In this document: piece after piece, positions 50,245-59,929 of the stretch | Layout of the letters: every line of letters begins with the position of its first letter | Numbering within the stretch: position 1 is the first letter of the stretch | Assembly: GCA_964437415.1 (NCBI GenBank) | Contig: CAYTGN010000008.1 | Location: forward strand, 1 to 64,000 | Source: CADEDV01 sp964437415 | GTDB taxonomy: Bacteria > Bacteroidota > Bacteroidia > Chitinophagales > Chitinophagaceae | Length of the DNA stretch: 64,000 bases | Reading direction: 5' to 3' | Made by a program: the position numbers and the translations under genes | Notes under the pieces: model-generated | Database searches by the model: none | What the model was told of the DNA's origin: nothing | What the model saw: the letters and a program-made list of their open reading frames with translations, nothing else

Positions 50245-53200
50245 TGCGGCGCAGTTTCCGTGTGTTTTTCTTCTGCTTTGTGCTCTTCATGATCTTTTGC
50301 CGCATGATGTTTGCCCCAGTTGGCCGCCGCATCATCTGAGTTTCTCACTTTGGCCAGGTAGCTCACATTCGGCAGCACATGCAGTTGCTCTAATGAATAG
50401 AAACTGCGTTGTGTGTTTTCCGCTCTCACCTTGCTGATCTGGCTGTCTTTGTCATGGGTGTTACCAAAAACGATCGCATCAGCAGAACAAGCCATCTGGC
50501 AGGCTGTTTTTGCATCGCCGTCTTTCAGCGGACGATCTTCTTTTTTCGCATCGAGTTTTGCCGCCTGCAGTTTCTGAATACAGAATGAGCATTTCTCGAT
50601 CACCCCTCTTGAACGAACCGTTACATCCGGGTTCAGCACCATTCTTGTCAGGTCATCGTTCATCTGGAACACCACATCATCCAGCTTACCCACTAATTTC
50701 TGATCCTGGTTATTGGGGAAACTGTCAGCTCCTGTATAATCAGCCCAGTTGAAACGGCGGACTTTAAACGGACAGTTATTGGCGCAATATCTTGTACCGA
50801 TGCAACGGTTATAGGTCATCTGGTTGATGCCCTCAGCACTATGATTGGTGGCCGCAACGGGGCAAACATTCTCACAGGGAGCATTGTCGCAATGCTGGCA
50901 CATCATCGGCTGAAACACCACCCCTTTCAGTTCATCAGGATTATTTTCATCACTCACAAAGTAGCGGTCAATGCGCAGCCAGTGCATATCATGGTAGCGC
51001 AGCACTTCGCTTTTACCAACAACAGGCACATTGTTCTCTGCATGACAGGCCACCACGCAGGCATTACAGCCGTAGCAGGCGTTCATGTCAATGCTCATGC
51101 CCCATTTGATGCCGGGCTGGCTATGCTGGGGATACAAAGTTCCTTCTGCACGGTAGTCGCCGGTATTTTTAGCGTAAGTGTCAGCAAGTTTTTTGCGATA
51201 GTCGGCTATAACATTCGGGCTGTTCTTAAAGGATGACAATGTTGTTTCCCTCACCACTTCAACCCTGTCCTCGTAAGAATTATGTATCTGTGTCTGTGCA
51301 ATTTTGTGTTTGCGTTTGGCATCTGTAAGTGTTGCTCCATTGCTCCAGTTAACCGTTTCTCCATTGAAAGAGGCAAAACCATATACATTCTGACCCACAC
51401 CTGCAGCCGTTTTGCCGAGGCTTTCATTTCTGCCATAACCGACAGCTACAGCGATGGTGTTACTGTTCATGCCGGGGATCACCAGCACAGGCAGTTCCAC
51501 TTCGCCTTTGCCTGCCACTTCAATTTTGATAACCGGTTTTTGCGGGAAATATTCGTAGTTGTTGCTTTCTTTTTCTGAGCCGTCAATAAGATTCAGTCCC
51601 AGCAGTTCTTTTGCTTTGACCATGCTGATCATCGCATAGTTGTCCCAGGTGGCTTTGGTGATGGTGTCGGGCAGTTCCTGCAACCAGGGATTGGTAGCAC
51701 CTGTGCCGGTGCCAAGAGCAACATTCTGATACAACACAATCTCATCGCCGGTCACTTTCGGAGCATTGCTGATAGCAGTATTCGCTGCAGCTACAGCCCC
51801 ACCATTATAGGAGCCGTCTGAAACACTGGCAGTTGAAGGTTCAACAAAACCTTTTTGCAGCGCTTCGTTGAATTTTGTCTCACCACCCAGTTTGCCGCTC
51901 CAGTATGTTTTAAAATAAGTGTCGTAGTCCGTATTGTTACCGGACCATTTCAGTAAAGAGGTTTGGTAAGGGCGGGTTTTGAACAGCGGGTAAATAGTAG
52001 GCTGAATAAAACTTGTGTAGCCTGTTTTTGGCTCAGCGTCTCCCCAGCTTTCAAGATAATGATGTGTCGGGATGATGTACTTGCACAAAGCAGAGGTTTC
52101 ATCCATCCTTTCATTGAAAGAAACGGTGAGTTTCACTTTGCCTAATGCATTGCTGAATTTTTGTGCGTCGTGATAGTTATAAGCAGGATTGGCTCCGTAA
52201 ATCAGCAAAGCTCCTACCTGCCCGCCTTCCATCTGTGAAATAAGATCCGCAAGGTCTTTGTCAATACCCTGGCGGTAGTTCAGGGTGGTGCCCCAATCTA
52301 TCGTTTTGCTATAAGCGCCGATGGCATTATTGATGGCATTAACGATGACCTGGATATTTTTATCATTGCTGCCGCAAACCACCAACGCCTCACCATTCTG
52401 AGCTTTGAGGTCGGCAGCCGCTTTGTCAATTCCATTTTTCAGTTTTTCGTCTGCAATGGCCGGTGCATCCACGCCTGCCACACCCAGTGCTGCAGCCAAA
52501 GCCTGCACCACTTGCCCTGTTTCAGAGGGACGATGCGTAAACCGTTCATCTGCACTGGCGCCGGTGTTGCTCAGGAATCCTTCAAACTGGTAGTGTTTGC
52601 TCATTGAAGGGTTCTTCTCATCAATCTTACGGCCGGTTGAATATCCTTTTGCAAATTCAACAGGGCTGAGCCAGGTGCCCAGGAAATCAGCGCCGAGGCT
52701 GACAATCACTTTGGCTCCGGCAAAATTGTAAGAAGGAATGCTGCGTTTGCCAAATGAGGCTTCATTGGCCAGCAACATACCGCTGTATGAATCTGCATCC
52801 ACCTGCACATGGCGCAGGTTGGGGAATTTTGAAATAATTTCTTTGGTTGAAGGAGATGTGATGGTGCTGGTGAGCAACACCACAGAACCCGCTACTTTCA
52901 GTTCTTCTGCTATCGCAGCATCAATGGCTTCGTAAGTTGTTTCTTCATGCTTGTCACCAGATTTTTGCAGGGGATGACGAAGCCTGTGAGTATCGTAAAG
53001 GTCAAGAACCGAAGCCTGTGCACGGGCTGTAGTTCCGCCTTTGGTAAAGGACAAATCATTTCCTTCTATTTTGATAGGGCGGCCATCTCTCACTTTTGCC
53101 AGCACGGGAATAGCATCACCATCCTGCACATATGTGGTGGCATAATATTTCGCCACACCGGGTACCACATTTTCAGGTTTGTTGGCAAAAGGAATAGCCT

Positions 53201-53420
53201 TTTTCACCGGGATCTTACAGCTTGCCGCAAGGGTGGCCGCAGCAGTGCTGAAACCGAGGTATTTTAAAAAATCCCTGCGGGGAGCTTTGGCATCCATCAG
53301 TCCTTTATCATCAAAACCTTCAAACGGCAGATCTTCTTTGAATTCGTCCTGCTGCTGTTTGTGAAAGTTTTCGCTGTCATTCACCTCTCCGAAGCTTTGC
53401 CAGTACTTTTTTTGGCTCAT
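50241..53420 (-). CDS. actB: Alternative complex III subunit ActB, molybdopterin-like and iron-sulphur protein
   Basis: The 1059-residue protein starts with a twin-arginine-like signal (RR at 48-49, RRDFLKYLGFSTAAATLAAS) ending in a lipobox-like cysteine, C68. The first 700 residues resemble a molybdopterin oxidoreductase domain, which in ActB has no cofactor. The C-terminal part is a four-cluster ferredoxin domain, with CYGCNACVVAC, CQHCDNAPCENVCPVAA, CIGTRYCANNCPF and CSFCIQKLQ...CQMAC. These should bind three [4Fe-4S] clusters and one [3Fe-4S] cluster. It carries electrons from the quinol site to the hemes of ActA. Confidence 0.94.
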   Translation of the reverse strand: MSQKKYWQSFGEVNDSENFHKQQQDEFKEDLPFEGFDDKGLMDAKAPRRDFLKYLGFSTAAATLAASCKIPVKKAIPFANKPENVVPGVAKYYATTYVQDGDAIPVLAKVRDGRPIKIEGNDLSFTKGGTTARAQASVLDLYDTHRLRHPLQKSGDKHEETTYEAIDAAIAEELKVAGSVVLLTSTITSPSTKEIISKFPNLRHVQVDADSYSGMLLANEASFGKRSIPSYNFAGAKVIVSLGADFLGTWLSPVEFAKGYSTGRKIDEKNPSMSKHYQFEGFLSNTGASADERFTHRPSETGQVVQALAAALGVAGVDAPAIADEKLKNGIDKAAADLKAQNGEALVVCGSNDKNIQVIVNAINNAIGAYSKTIDWGTTLNYRQGIDKDLADLISQMEGGQVGALLIYGANPAYNYHDAQKFSNALGKVKLTVSFNERMDETSALCKYIIPTHHYLESWGDAEPKTGYTSFIQPTIYPLFKTRPYQTSLLKWSGNNTDYDTYFKTYWSGKLGGETKFNEALQKGFVEPSTASVSDGSYNGGAVAAANTAISNAPKVTGDEIVLYQNVALGTGTGATNPWLQELPDTITKATWDNYAMISMVKAKELLGLNLIDGSEKESNNYEYFPQKPVIKIEVAGKGEVELPVLVIPGMNSNTIAVAVGYGRNESLGKTAAGVGQNVYGFASFNGETVNWSNGATLTDAKRKHKIAQTQIHNSYEDRVEVVRETTLSSFKNSPNVIADYRKKLADTYAKNTGDYRAEGTLYPQHSQPGIKWGMSIDMNACYGCNACVVACHAENNVPVVGKSEVLRYHDMHWLRIDRYFVSDENNPDELKGVVFQPMMCQHCDNAPCENVCPVAATNHSAEGINQMTYNRCIGTRYCANNCPFKVRRFNWADYTGADSFPNNQDQKLVGKLDDVVFQMNDDLTRMVLNPDVTVRSRGVIEKCSFCIQKLQAAKLDAKKEDRPLKDGDAKTACQMACSADAIVFGNTHDKDSQISKVRAENTQRSFYSLEQLHVLPNVSYLAKVRNSDDAAANWGKHHAAKDHEEHKAEEKHTETAPH

Positions 53421-53478
53421 TTATTTCCAATTTGATAATTCGATAATGATGTAATTCAACCAACGCTTATAGCACTTC

Positions 53479-54768
53479 TTAGTAGTGACATTTCTGACAT
53501 TCCAGGCCACCGATATGTTCCACCGTCACACTATCCATTTTCCCGGATTTGATATCGTTGTGGAATTTTTCGTAAATGCTGTAGAATTTGTTGCCTTTGG
53601 TGCTGTCATAGTTGAAATTCACTTTTGTTTCCCTGTGACAGTTGACGCACCAGCCCATGCTCAGCTCTGACACCTGTTTCACTTCGTGCATTTCATTGAT
53701 CTCACCATGACAGGTTTGGCACTGCACATTACCTGCTTTTACGTGTTGTGAGTGATTGAAATAAACATGATCAGGCAGGTTATGAATTTTCACCCATTCG
53801 ATAGGTTTGGCCATTGAGGGATCCCATGCATTGGGATTATTGGGATCAAAACCTGCATATTTATATAATTTGGCTATTTCTGCCGTGCCATTAATCTCAT
53901 TGCCTTCTTCATCATACAGTGTTGGGCCCTTTTCGTAAGTGTTGATAGCCTTGTGGCAGTTCATACACACATTCACAGACGGAATAGCTGCATGCTTGCC
54001 CTCCATAGCGGAACCATGACAATATAAGCAGTTGATCTGGTTGATGCCGGCATGCACTTTATGTGAGTAGTAGATCGGTTGTTCCGGCTGATAGTTGGTT
54101 TGCCTTCCCAGCCCGATAGCGCCTTTGGTGACATAATAGCCGCCTACGATAAAGAACAAAATAGCTGCTAATGCGATATATACTTTGTTACGGTAGAAAG
54201 CAACAGGTTCAGGCCTTTGGATACCTTCCGCATCATCGGACATTTTCTTCAGGTTGCTGTTCACTTGCATCAGTATCAGGGCGATGATGGCAAGGATCAG
54301 GGAAATAACACCGAAGATGACAGCGTTTTCGCTGGAGGATTTGGCTTCACTGTTGGGATCGTCTGGTTTGTCACCTCCACCCTGTCCTTTTGCATATGTG
54401 TCATTTATGTATGCAGTAATTGAAAGAACCTCTTCTTCTTTTATATCCGTAAACCCAAGCATCATAGAGCCATACTCATTCTTTAACGCTGTAGTGTAGG
54501 CATCGTTGGCCATGTAAGCCGCCGGGTTCTTGATCCATGCTGTCAACTCATTAATATCAGCCCATTTTCCATTCTCCTTTTCCTGGAAACCACCTAATGC
54601 CGGTCCTGTTGATTTTTTAAATACGTTGTGGCAACTGGCACACTTACTCATGTAAAGTGTTTTACCTGCCGCTATATCCTGCGCCACAGCATTATTTATA
54701 ATGGAAAAAACAAAAAAGAAGAGAAAGAATATTGTCAGTCTTTGGCCGGTTGGTTTGCAAGGAATCAT
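53479..54768 (-). CDS. actA: Alternative complex III subunit ActA, fused hexaheme form
   Basis: The 429-residue protein has a signal peptide (residues about 8-29). A monoheme cytochrome c domain follows (CASCH near residue 41, probable Met ligand in GSMMLGF), then a hydrophobic helix (about 148-170) and another (about 195-215). The C-terminal part is the usual ActA pentaheme region with CLYCH, CMNCH, CQTCH, CVNCH and CQKCH. Six CxxCH motifs in total exceed the usual five. It is the first gene of the operon, 58 bases before actB. Confidence 0.92.
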   Translation of the reverse strand: MIPCKPTGQRLTIFFLFFFVFSIINNAVAQDIAAGKTLYMSKCASCHNVFKKSTGPALGGFQEKENGKWADINELTAWIKNPAAYMANDAYTTALKNEYGSMMLGFTDIKEEEVLSITAYINDTYAKGQGGGDKPDDPNSEAKSSSENAVIFGVISLILAIIALILMQVNSNLKKMSDDAEGIQRPEPVAFYRNKVYIALAAILFFIVGGYYVTKGAIGLGRQTNYQPEQPIYYSHKVHAGINQINCLYCHGSAMEGKHAAIPSVNVCMNCHKAINTYEKGPTLYDEEGNEINGTAEIAKLYKYAGFDPNNPNAWDPSMAKPIEWVKIHNLPDHVYFNHSQHVKAGNVQCQTCHGEINEMHEVKQVSELSMGWCVNCHRETKVNFNYDSTKGNKFYSIYEKFHNDIKSGKMDSVTVEHIGGLECQKCHY

Positions 54769-55079
54769 AGACGCAATTAATCTGAAAAATGTGGATAAAT
54801 AGCTCTAATCAGCCGCAAAAATAAGTCAGGAACATAACAAAAAGACAAGTGGTTTAACTTTTTTTTGATCCGCTACCAGCCTGCGTTTCAGCGGATTTAT
54901 AATGGTTTTTTTGCATGGTATAAATTTGTTTGTCATAAAAACGTAAATGCTTCCATAAAACAGGTGTGATGTGAAAACACAGGCTGCTTATGATGTTTTT
55001 TTGCTGACTTTTGCGGGGCTGCAGGTACCCGAGTCACGGTTTGTCACCTTGACACGGGTCATTAGCGTAGCAAAAAAAC
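54769..55079. other. Divergent gene-free region, 311 bases
   Basis: It separates actA (minus) from the DUF6787 gene (plus). A candidate minus-strand promoter for actA is listed separately. On the plus strand TAAATTTG (54921-54928) fits a -7 box, with TTTG only 7 bases upstream, so it is a weak candidate for the DUF6787 gene. No ORF or RNA gene was seen. Confidence 0.5.
54816..54848 (-). promoter_or_regulatory. Candidate promoter of the act/oxidase operon
   Basis: On the minus strand TTG (54846-54848) is followed after 22 bases by TATTTTTG (54816-54823), matching the Bacteroidota TTG-N17-23-TAnnTTTG pattern. The actA ATG lies 47 bases downstream of the -7 box, leaving a leader of about 40 bases. 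Confidence 0.5.
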
Positions 55080-55391
55080 ATGTTTGAAAGACTTCAAAAA
55101 AAATGGAAAGTAGGCGGGCTGCAGCTTGCCCTTATCCTCCTCACCTTCGCCATCGGAGGTAGCCTCACAGGGTTTGTGGGAAAAAAGATCATGAATTTTC
55201 TTGCCATCGGGCAGGACTGGCTCTGGGCTATAATATATATTGTATTGGTTACCATCATCTGGCCGATGATGGTGTTGTTAGTGAGCATTCCTTTTGGCCA
55301 GTTCCGGTTCTTTACCGGTTATATTAAAAAATTAGGCGCAAAAATGGGTATTGGAAGAAGCCGGGAGCCGGAAAGTCATACAGATCAGTAA
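55080..55391 (+). CDS. DUF6787 family small membrane protein
   Basis: The 103-residue protein matches DUF6787: FERLQKKWKVGGLQLALIL, two hydrophobic segments (about residues 14-30 and 43-70) and FGQFRFFTGYIKKLGAKMGI. It is probably a two- or three-pass inner-membrane protein of unknown function, frequent in Bacteroidota. It is divergent from actA. Its stop lies 18 bases from the stop of the converging TPR gene. Confidence 0.8.
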   Translation: MFERLQKKWKVGGLQLALILLTFAIGGSLTGFVGKKIMNFLAIGQDWLWAIIYIVLVTIIWPMMVLLVSIPFGQFRFFTGYIKKLGAKMGIGRSREPESHTDQ

Positions 55392-55409
55392 GTCATTGGT
55401 CAAAATGTT

Positions 55410-56318
55410 TTATTTCATTTTTGCCAACTCTGCTTCGGCGGCTATATATCCAAAAGCGGCCCACTGGGTGGAAGAGGTAATCAGTTCAAATACTTTACGG
55501 GCCTGTTCCCTTTTCCCATTCAGCAGTAAATAATTGCCCAGCCCAAATCCAAAAGAAGCGAGGCCGAGATTTTCTTTTGACTGGCTTAAATAAGCAACAG
55601 GGTCGGCAAAATCCGTTTCCTGTTTATAGAGCATCAGCACCTGGTGATAATCTTTGTTTTCAATCAGTTCCATATCATCTGCTATAGTTTTCAGCAATTT
55701 TGCCGCTTCTTTTTTCTTTTCCAGTTTACGCAGGGTGATATACAACCAGTTGGCTGCGGCCACATACATATCATTGTTTTTTGAAACCCGCAGGCATTGT
55801 TTGTAGGCCGTCAATGCATTTTTGTATTCAGCATTTATATAATAACAAAGCCCCAGGTGATACCAGATATTGGATTGCAGGGTGCTGGTGGGAATATTTT
55901 TCGCATTAGGCAACCCGTCGGGTTCGGTTTCATCCGGTTTACCTTTTACCAATTGCGCCGCCTGTTTAAAATCAGCGATCGCTTTGTCAAAACAGCGGAG
56001 TGTGAGATAGCGGTGGCCGCGGTGCCGGTAAAAACGGGCATCAGCCGGATGCAGTTGAATGCCTTTACTGAAAATCGCAATCGCCTCGTGGTATCGGCCC
56101 ATGTAGGCCGTTCTTCTTCCCAGCCAGATGATATTATCAGCATTGACACTGTCTTTTTCATAATGGGCTTTTACTTCAGACAGTTTTTTCTGATACAATT
56201 CTCTTGCCGCATCACTGAGCACAGGCGACGGGAATGTTTTATCATCATAACATATCGCCTGCCCGGTCGCTGATTTCATTACAACAACAGCCAGCAGCAA
56301 AACAATAATTTTTCTCAT
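55410..56318 (-). CDS. Exported TPR-repeat protein
   Basis: The 302-residue protein has a signal peptide (residues 1-19, ending SATG-Q). Tetratricopeptide repeats follow from about residue 60: GRYHEAIAIFSKGIQLHPAD, CFDKAIADFKQAAQLVKG, SNIWYHLGLCYYINAEYKNALTAY (counted as helical pairs). TPR domains mediate protein contacts; here probably in the periplasm or at the outer membrane. The start is ATG 56316-56318, 35 bases from the divergent purN start. Confidence 0.8.
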   Translation of the reverse strand: MRKIIVLLLAVVVMKSATGQAICYDDKTFPSPVLSDAARELYQKKLSEVKAHYEKDSVNADNIIWLGRRTAYMGRYHEAIAIFSKGIQLHPADARFYRHRGHRYLTLRCFDKAIADFKQAAQLVKGKPDETEPDGLPNAKNIPTSTLQSNIWYHLGLCYYINAEYKNALTAYKQCLRVSKNNDMYVAAANWLYITLRKLEKKKEAAKLLKTIADDMELIENKDYHQVLMLYKQETDFADPVAYLSQSKENLGLASFGFGLGNYLLLNGKREQARKVFELITSSTQWAAFGYIAAEAELAKMK

Positions 56319-56353
56319 GCCGAAAAGTTACAACTTTGCGCCCTGTAATAAAC

Positions 56354-56929
56354 ATGAAAAAGATCGCCATTTTTTCTTCGGGCACGGGCAGCAACGCTGC
56401 AAAGATCATTGCCGCTTTTAAGGAACACCCGGATATCCATGTATCGCTTGTTGCTTCCAGCAAAGCAGAGGCCGGTGTACTCCGCATTGCTGCTGCCAAT
56501 GACATCACTTCAGTAATCATCGAAAAAGAAAGGTTTTACCATGGTGACGGTTATGTCCCTTTTTTTCAGGAAAACGGGATTGATCTCATTGTGCTGGCGG
56601 GGTTTTTATGGAAAATTCCCAACGCCCTGATCGAAGCTTTTCCCAACCACATCATCAATATTCACCCGGCCCTTTTGCCTAAATATGGAGGCAAAGGCAT
56701 GTATGGCCATTATGTGCACCAGGCAGTAATTGACAACAAAGAAAAAGAAAGCGGCATCAGTATTCACTATGTGGATGGTCATTATGATAATGGCGACATC
56801 ATTTTCCAGGCCCGATGCCCGGTGATGGAAAATGATACGGCCGAATCGCTTGCCAAAAGAGTGCAGGCCCTGGAACATGAATATTTTCCGAAAGTGATAG
56901 AGGAGTTACTGGTCAAACAGGTCAAATAA
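56354..56929 (+). CDS. purN: Phosphoribosylglycinamide formyltransferase
   Basis: The 191-residue protein transfers a formyl group from 10-formyltetrahydrofolate to GAR in purine synthesis. The phosphate-binding SSGTGSNAAKII is at residues 8-19. The catalytic N102 and H104 are in NIHPALLPKYGGKGMYG, and a catalytic aspartate lies in HYDNGDIIFQA (D145). ATG at 56354 gives MKKIAIFSSGTGSN; an in-frame start 18 bases upstream is unlikely. Length is normal for PurN. Confidence 0.95.
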   Translation: MKKIAIFSSGTGSNAAKIIAAFKEHPDIHVSLVASSKAEAGVLRIAAANDITSVIIEKERFYHGDGYVPFFQENGIDLIVLAGFLWKIPNALIEAFPNHIINIHPALLPKYGGKGMYGHYVHQAVIDNKEKESGISIHYVDGHYDNGDIIFQARCPVMENDTAESLAKRVQALEHEYFPKVIEELLVKQVK

Positions 56930-56974
56930 GTCATATGGGAGAAACATACTGACTCATTTGACTTCTATGACCCA

Positions 56975-57796
56975 ATGTCTTTCCTACTTTACATTCCCTT
57001 TTGCATTTTCTTTTGTTACTTGCCGTCAATTATCAACCCTTTGCGCTGCTTTAATTATTATATCATCCTTTCAGGTATTTTTTTGCTCACGGCTGCTTCG
57101 GCACATGGCCAGCAATACAAGATAAAAGGCACCGTGTATGACAGTTCAAGAAGCTACCCGCTGCAATCGGTGAGTGTGCTGAGCACATCCGGGATGGGTA
57201 CCAGCACTAATGCCGAGGGATATTATGAAATTGAAGTAAATGACAAGGATTCTATCTGGTTCAGCTATCTTGGCAAACCCACGCTGAAGTTTCCCGTGCA
57301 GAAGATATTCAACCCTTTTGAATTTGATATTTCGCTGCAGGTAAATATCCCTGTGCTAAGAGAAGTGACAGTAAGACCCCGCAGTTACCGGCTCGATTCA
57401 ATGCAGAACCGGCAAGACTATGCCAAAATATTTGATTATAAAAAACCGGGGCTGAAAACAGTGACACCTCAATATGGAGCCGGCGCCGGATTTGACCTCA
57501 ATGAGATCATCAGTATTTTCCGGTTCAGGCGCAACCGCAGCACACTGGCCTTCCAGGAAAGGCTGTTGCAGGAAGAAAGAGATAAATACATTGATTTCCG
57601 CTTTAATAAGGCCCTGGTACGCCGCCTCACCATGATGACCGGTGATGAATTAGACAGTTTCATGCGGGTCTATCGTCCTTCGTATGAATTCATACAGGCG
57701 GTAACTGACTACGATTTCCAGCTCTTTATTAAAATTGCTCACACCCGTTTCAAAAGAGGATTGCCGCCAGAGGCCTGGCTGAGAGAAGAAGACTGA
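56975..57796 (+). CDS. Carboxypeptidase-like regulatory domain protein
   Basis: The 273-residue protein has a long hydrophobic N-terminus (about residues 1-45) ending AASAHGQ, probably a signal peptide with extra residues in front. A CarboxypepD_reg-like domain follows (KIKGTVYDSSRSYPLQSVSVLS, GTSTNAEGYYEIEVN). The C-terminal 130 residues are helical and charged, with YIDFRFNKALVRRLTMMTGDEL. Such proteins are found in Bacteroidota as periplasmic or surface proteins of unknown function. It lies 45 bases after purN. Confidence 0.75.
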   Translation: MSFLLYIPFCIFFCYLPSIINPLRCFNYYIILSGIFLLTAASAHGQQYKIKGTVYDSSRSYPLQSVSVLSTSGMGTSTNAEGYYEIEVNDKDSIWFSYLGKPTLKFPVQKIFNPFEFDISLQVNIPVLREVTVRPRSYRLDSMQNRQDYAKIFDYKKPGLKTVTPQYGAGAGFDLNEIISIFRFRRNRSTLAFQERLLQEERDKYIDFRFNKALVRRLTMMTGDELDSFMRVYRPSYEFIQAVTDYDFQLFIKIAHTRFKRGLPPEAWLREED

Positions 57797-57888
57797 TGAA
57801 TTGACGGCAGTATTCTTTCTCTGAATAAAAAAAGAGAAGTAATTTTCTGCCGCATTTATACTTTCCCTGCAAATAAATTTTCAAAACA

Positions 57889-58434
57889 ATGGAACAAACC
57901 AACCTTGGCATCGGCACAAGACTACAGCATACACAGTTTGGCCCCGGCGTTATCGTTGGGCTGCGCTATGCCAGCTATCTCATCTCCTTTATCAATCATG
58001 GTATCAAAGAGATTGACAAGACGGATATACATCTCGAAGAGATTATCCCGGAGAATGTGACGGAAGAAATAGAAACACATAGTGATGTGGAAAGATCGCT
58101 GTTGAAAATATTGCGGCTATGGGGTGGTGTTACCGAAACCGTTCCTCTCGGTGACCGCTGGATCAAAGGAACTATGCTATTGCAGCCGTTTGACAAAAGC
58201 CTCAAACCAAAAGAAATTCCCATTGATGATTTCTTTCACAAAATTGTCATGCTGCGTGACCGGCTGCGGGTGCTGGAGCAAAATATAAACAGCAGCAAGA
58301 AATTAGAAGATGAAGATAAGGTGAACCTGCAGCAATACATCACCCGCTGCTATGGCTCGCTGACCACTTTCAATGTATTGTTCAAAAACAAAGAGCATTG
58401 GTTTGTGGGAGAAAAATCCGGAAAAGAAGATTAA
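57889..58434 (+). CDS. Hypothetical protein with Tudor-like N-terminus
   Basis: The 181-residue protein is soluble in appearance. Its start, GTRLQHTQFGPGVIVGLRYASY, resembles the Tudor-like domain at the C-terminus of UvrD/PcrA helicases (VxHxxFGxGxVxG) that contacts RNA polymerase. The rest is helical with a charged FDKSLKPKEIPIDDFFHKI stretch and a C-terminal GSLTTFNVLFKNKEHWFVG. It is conserved-looking but has no assigned function. It ends just before a strong terminator. The Tudor comparison is inference. Confidence 0.6.
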   Translation: MEQTNLGIGTRLQHTQFGPGVIVGLRYASYLISFINHGIKEIDKTDIHLEEIIPENVTEEIETHSDVERSLLKILRLWGGVTETVPLGDRWIKGTMLLQPFDKSLKPKEIPIDDFFHKIVMLRDRLRVLEQNINSSKKLEDEDKVNLQQYITRCYGSLTTFNVLFKNKEHWFVGEKSGKED

Positions 58435-58440
58435 TAACTG

Positions 58441-58475
58441 AACGGGGCGGGATTTTTTATCCCGCCCCGTTATTT
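58441..58475 (+). terminator. Strong hairpin terminator
   Basis: aacggggcgggat (58441-58453) pairs perfectly with atcccgccccgtt (58459-58471) around a 5-base T loop, followed by attt. It starts 7 bases past the stop of the Tudor-like gene. Confidence 0.85.
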
Positions 58476-58604
58476 AATCACCAAACCACCTGATTTTTCC
58501 GTGCGGTTGCTTGTAAACCGACCCGCTCTTGTTATATTTAGCAGCTATTCATTTTCCGTCTCCTGTCCAGACTTCCCTTTAATCAAACCAAAACATAACT
58601 AGTT

Positions 58605-59846
58605 ATGCAGCTGTTCGCTCCTGTAAAGCAACAGGAAAGAGAAATTTTTATGGATGTGCTCAGGGGCTTTGCCATCCTCGGCATTTTTATCGCTAACCTC
58701 GGAACCGGTTTCAGTTGGTACAATGAACAGGCAAAGGCTACAGGTCCGTTTCTTCTCCCTGAGGCCGACCATACCATGTATTTCCTTCACCACATGCTGA
58801 TCGAAGGAAAGTTTTATTCCATTTTCAGCCTATTGTTTGGCTGGGGCATCGCCCTTCAGTTTAAAAGAGCGGCAGCAAATGATATCAATGCATTGCCGAC
58901 CGTCAAAAGAAGATTATTTTTTATGCTGCTGCTTGGCGCTGTGCATTTGCTGATATGGCCGGGGGATATTGTATTCTTCTATGCTTTACTGGGTTTTATA
59001 CTGCTGCCATTACGAAAACTATCAAACAGGACACTCCTCATTACCGGCGGCATTCTTATTCTTTCTCCCGTTTTATTATACTGGCTGAAGATGACCTGGC
59101 CAGCATTAAGCTATCCTTCAAAATTACTGCTTGACACCGGCATCCGGGTGGATGAAGCCATCATGAATATCGAAAGTGAAGAAGAATTTATAAAGCTGAT
59201 GAAAGAGGGCAGTTGGTTCGACCAGTTAAAAATGAACATCAGCGGTTTCTTTTTCCGCTACCAGTATTTATTCTTCAGCAGCCGCATTCCCAAAGTGCTG
59301 GGGATGTTCCTGGTTGGCTATGTCATTGGTCGTTCTGATTTTTATAAAAAAATCGCCCAATATAAAAAAACTGTCATCATCATTATCATCGCCGGTCTTT
59401 TGATCGGGTTGCCGGCCAATTATTTTTTAGCCCGATTCATGCAAAATCATATGAGCGACTATTGGCAGCTAAAAACAAACGGGCTTTACCAGACTATAGC
59501 GTATGCATTGGGTGTTGTCCCGTTGGCGTTGGCCTATGTGGGCATGTTCATGCTGGCTTTTCAAAGCTCCGGCGGCAAAAAAATATTGTCAGTTTTGGCC
59601 CCTGCCGGAAAGATGGCCTTTACCAATTATATCATGCAGTCGCTGATCGGAAATTTTGTTTTTCTCGGCGCCGGTCTCGGTTATATGGGACAGGTGGGCC
59701 CGGTTTATTATACCCTTTTTGGCCTTCTTGTTTTTATCGTTCAGGTTAACATCAGTACAATCTGGCTGAAGTATTTCCATTACGGCCCTGTGGAATGGCT
59801 CTGGCGAAGCGCCACCTATAAAAAATGGCAGCCGATGAGAAAGTAA
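58605..59846 (+). CDS. DUF418 (YeiB-like) membrane protein
   Basis: The 413-residue protein has about ten hydrophobic segments. The N-terminus REIFMDVLRGFAILGIFIANL is the hallmark of DUF418/YeiB proteins, and the C-terminal part shows GKMAFTNYIMQSLIG, LTYMGQVG-type and a final ISTIWLKYFHYGPVEWLWRS. Related proteins resemble acyltransferases of the heparan-glucosaminide N-acetyltransferase type, but no activity is established. It is preceded by 170 gene-free bases with a terminator. Confidence 0.88.
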   Translation: MQLFAPVKQQEREIFMDVLRGFAILGIFIANLGTGFSWYNEQAKATGPFLLPEADHTMYFLHHMLIEGKFYSIFSLLFGWGIALQFKRAAANDINALPTVKRRLFFMLLLGAVHLLIWPGDIVFFYALLGFILLPLRKLSNRTLLITGGILILSPVLLYWLKMTWPALSYPSKLLLDTGIRVDEAIMNIESEEEFIKLMKEGSWFDQLKMNISGFFFRYQYLFFSSRIPKVLGMFLVGYVIGRSDFYKKIAQYKKTVIIIIIAGLLIGLPANYFLARFMQNHMSDYWQLKTNGLYQTIAYALGVVPLALAYVGMFMLAFQSSGGKKILSVLAPAGKMAFTNYIMQSLIGNFVFLGAGLGYMGQVGPVYYTLFGLLVFIVQVNISTIWLKYFHYGPVEWLWRSATYKKWQPMRK

Positions 59847-59929
59847 ACTGATGAACCTTGCTGATATTTTTTTCCTGCTGATCCGTATGCTGTGAATCCT
59901 TCAGTTATTGAATTAATAAACTCACAGGT

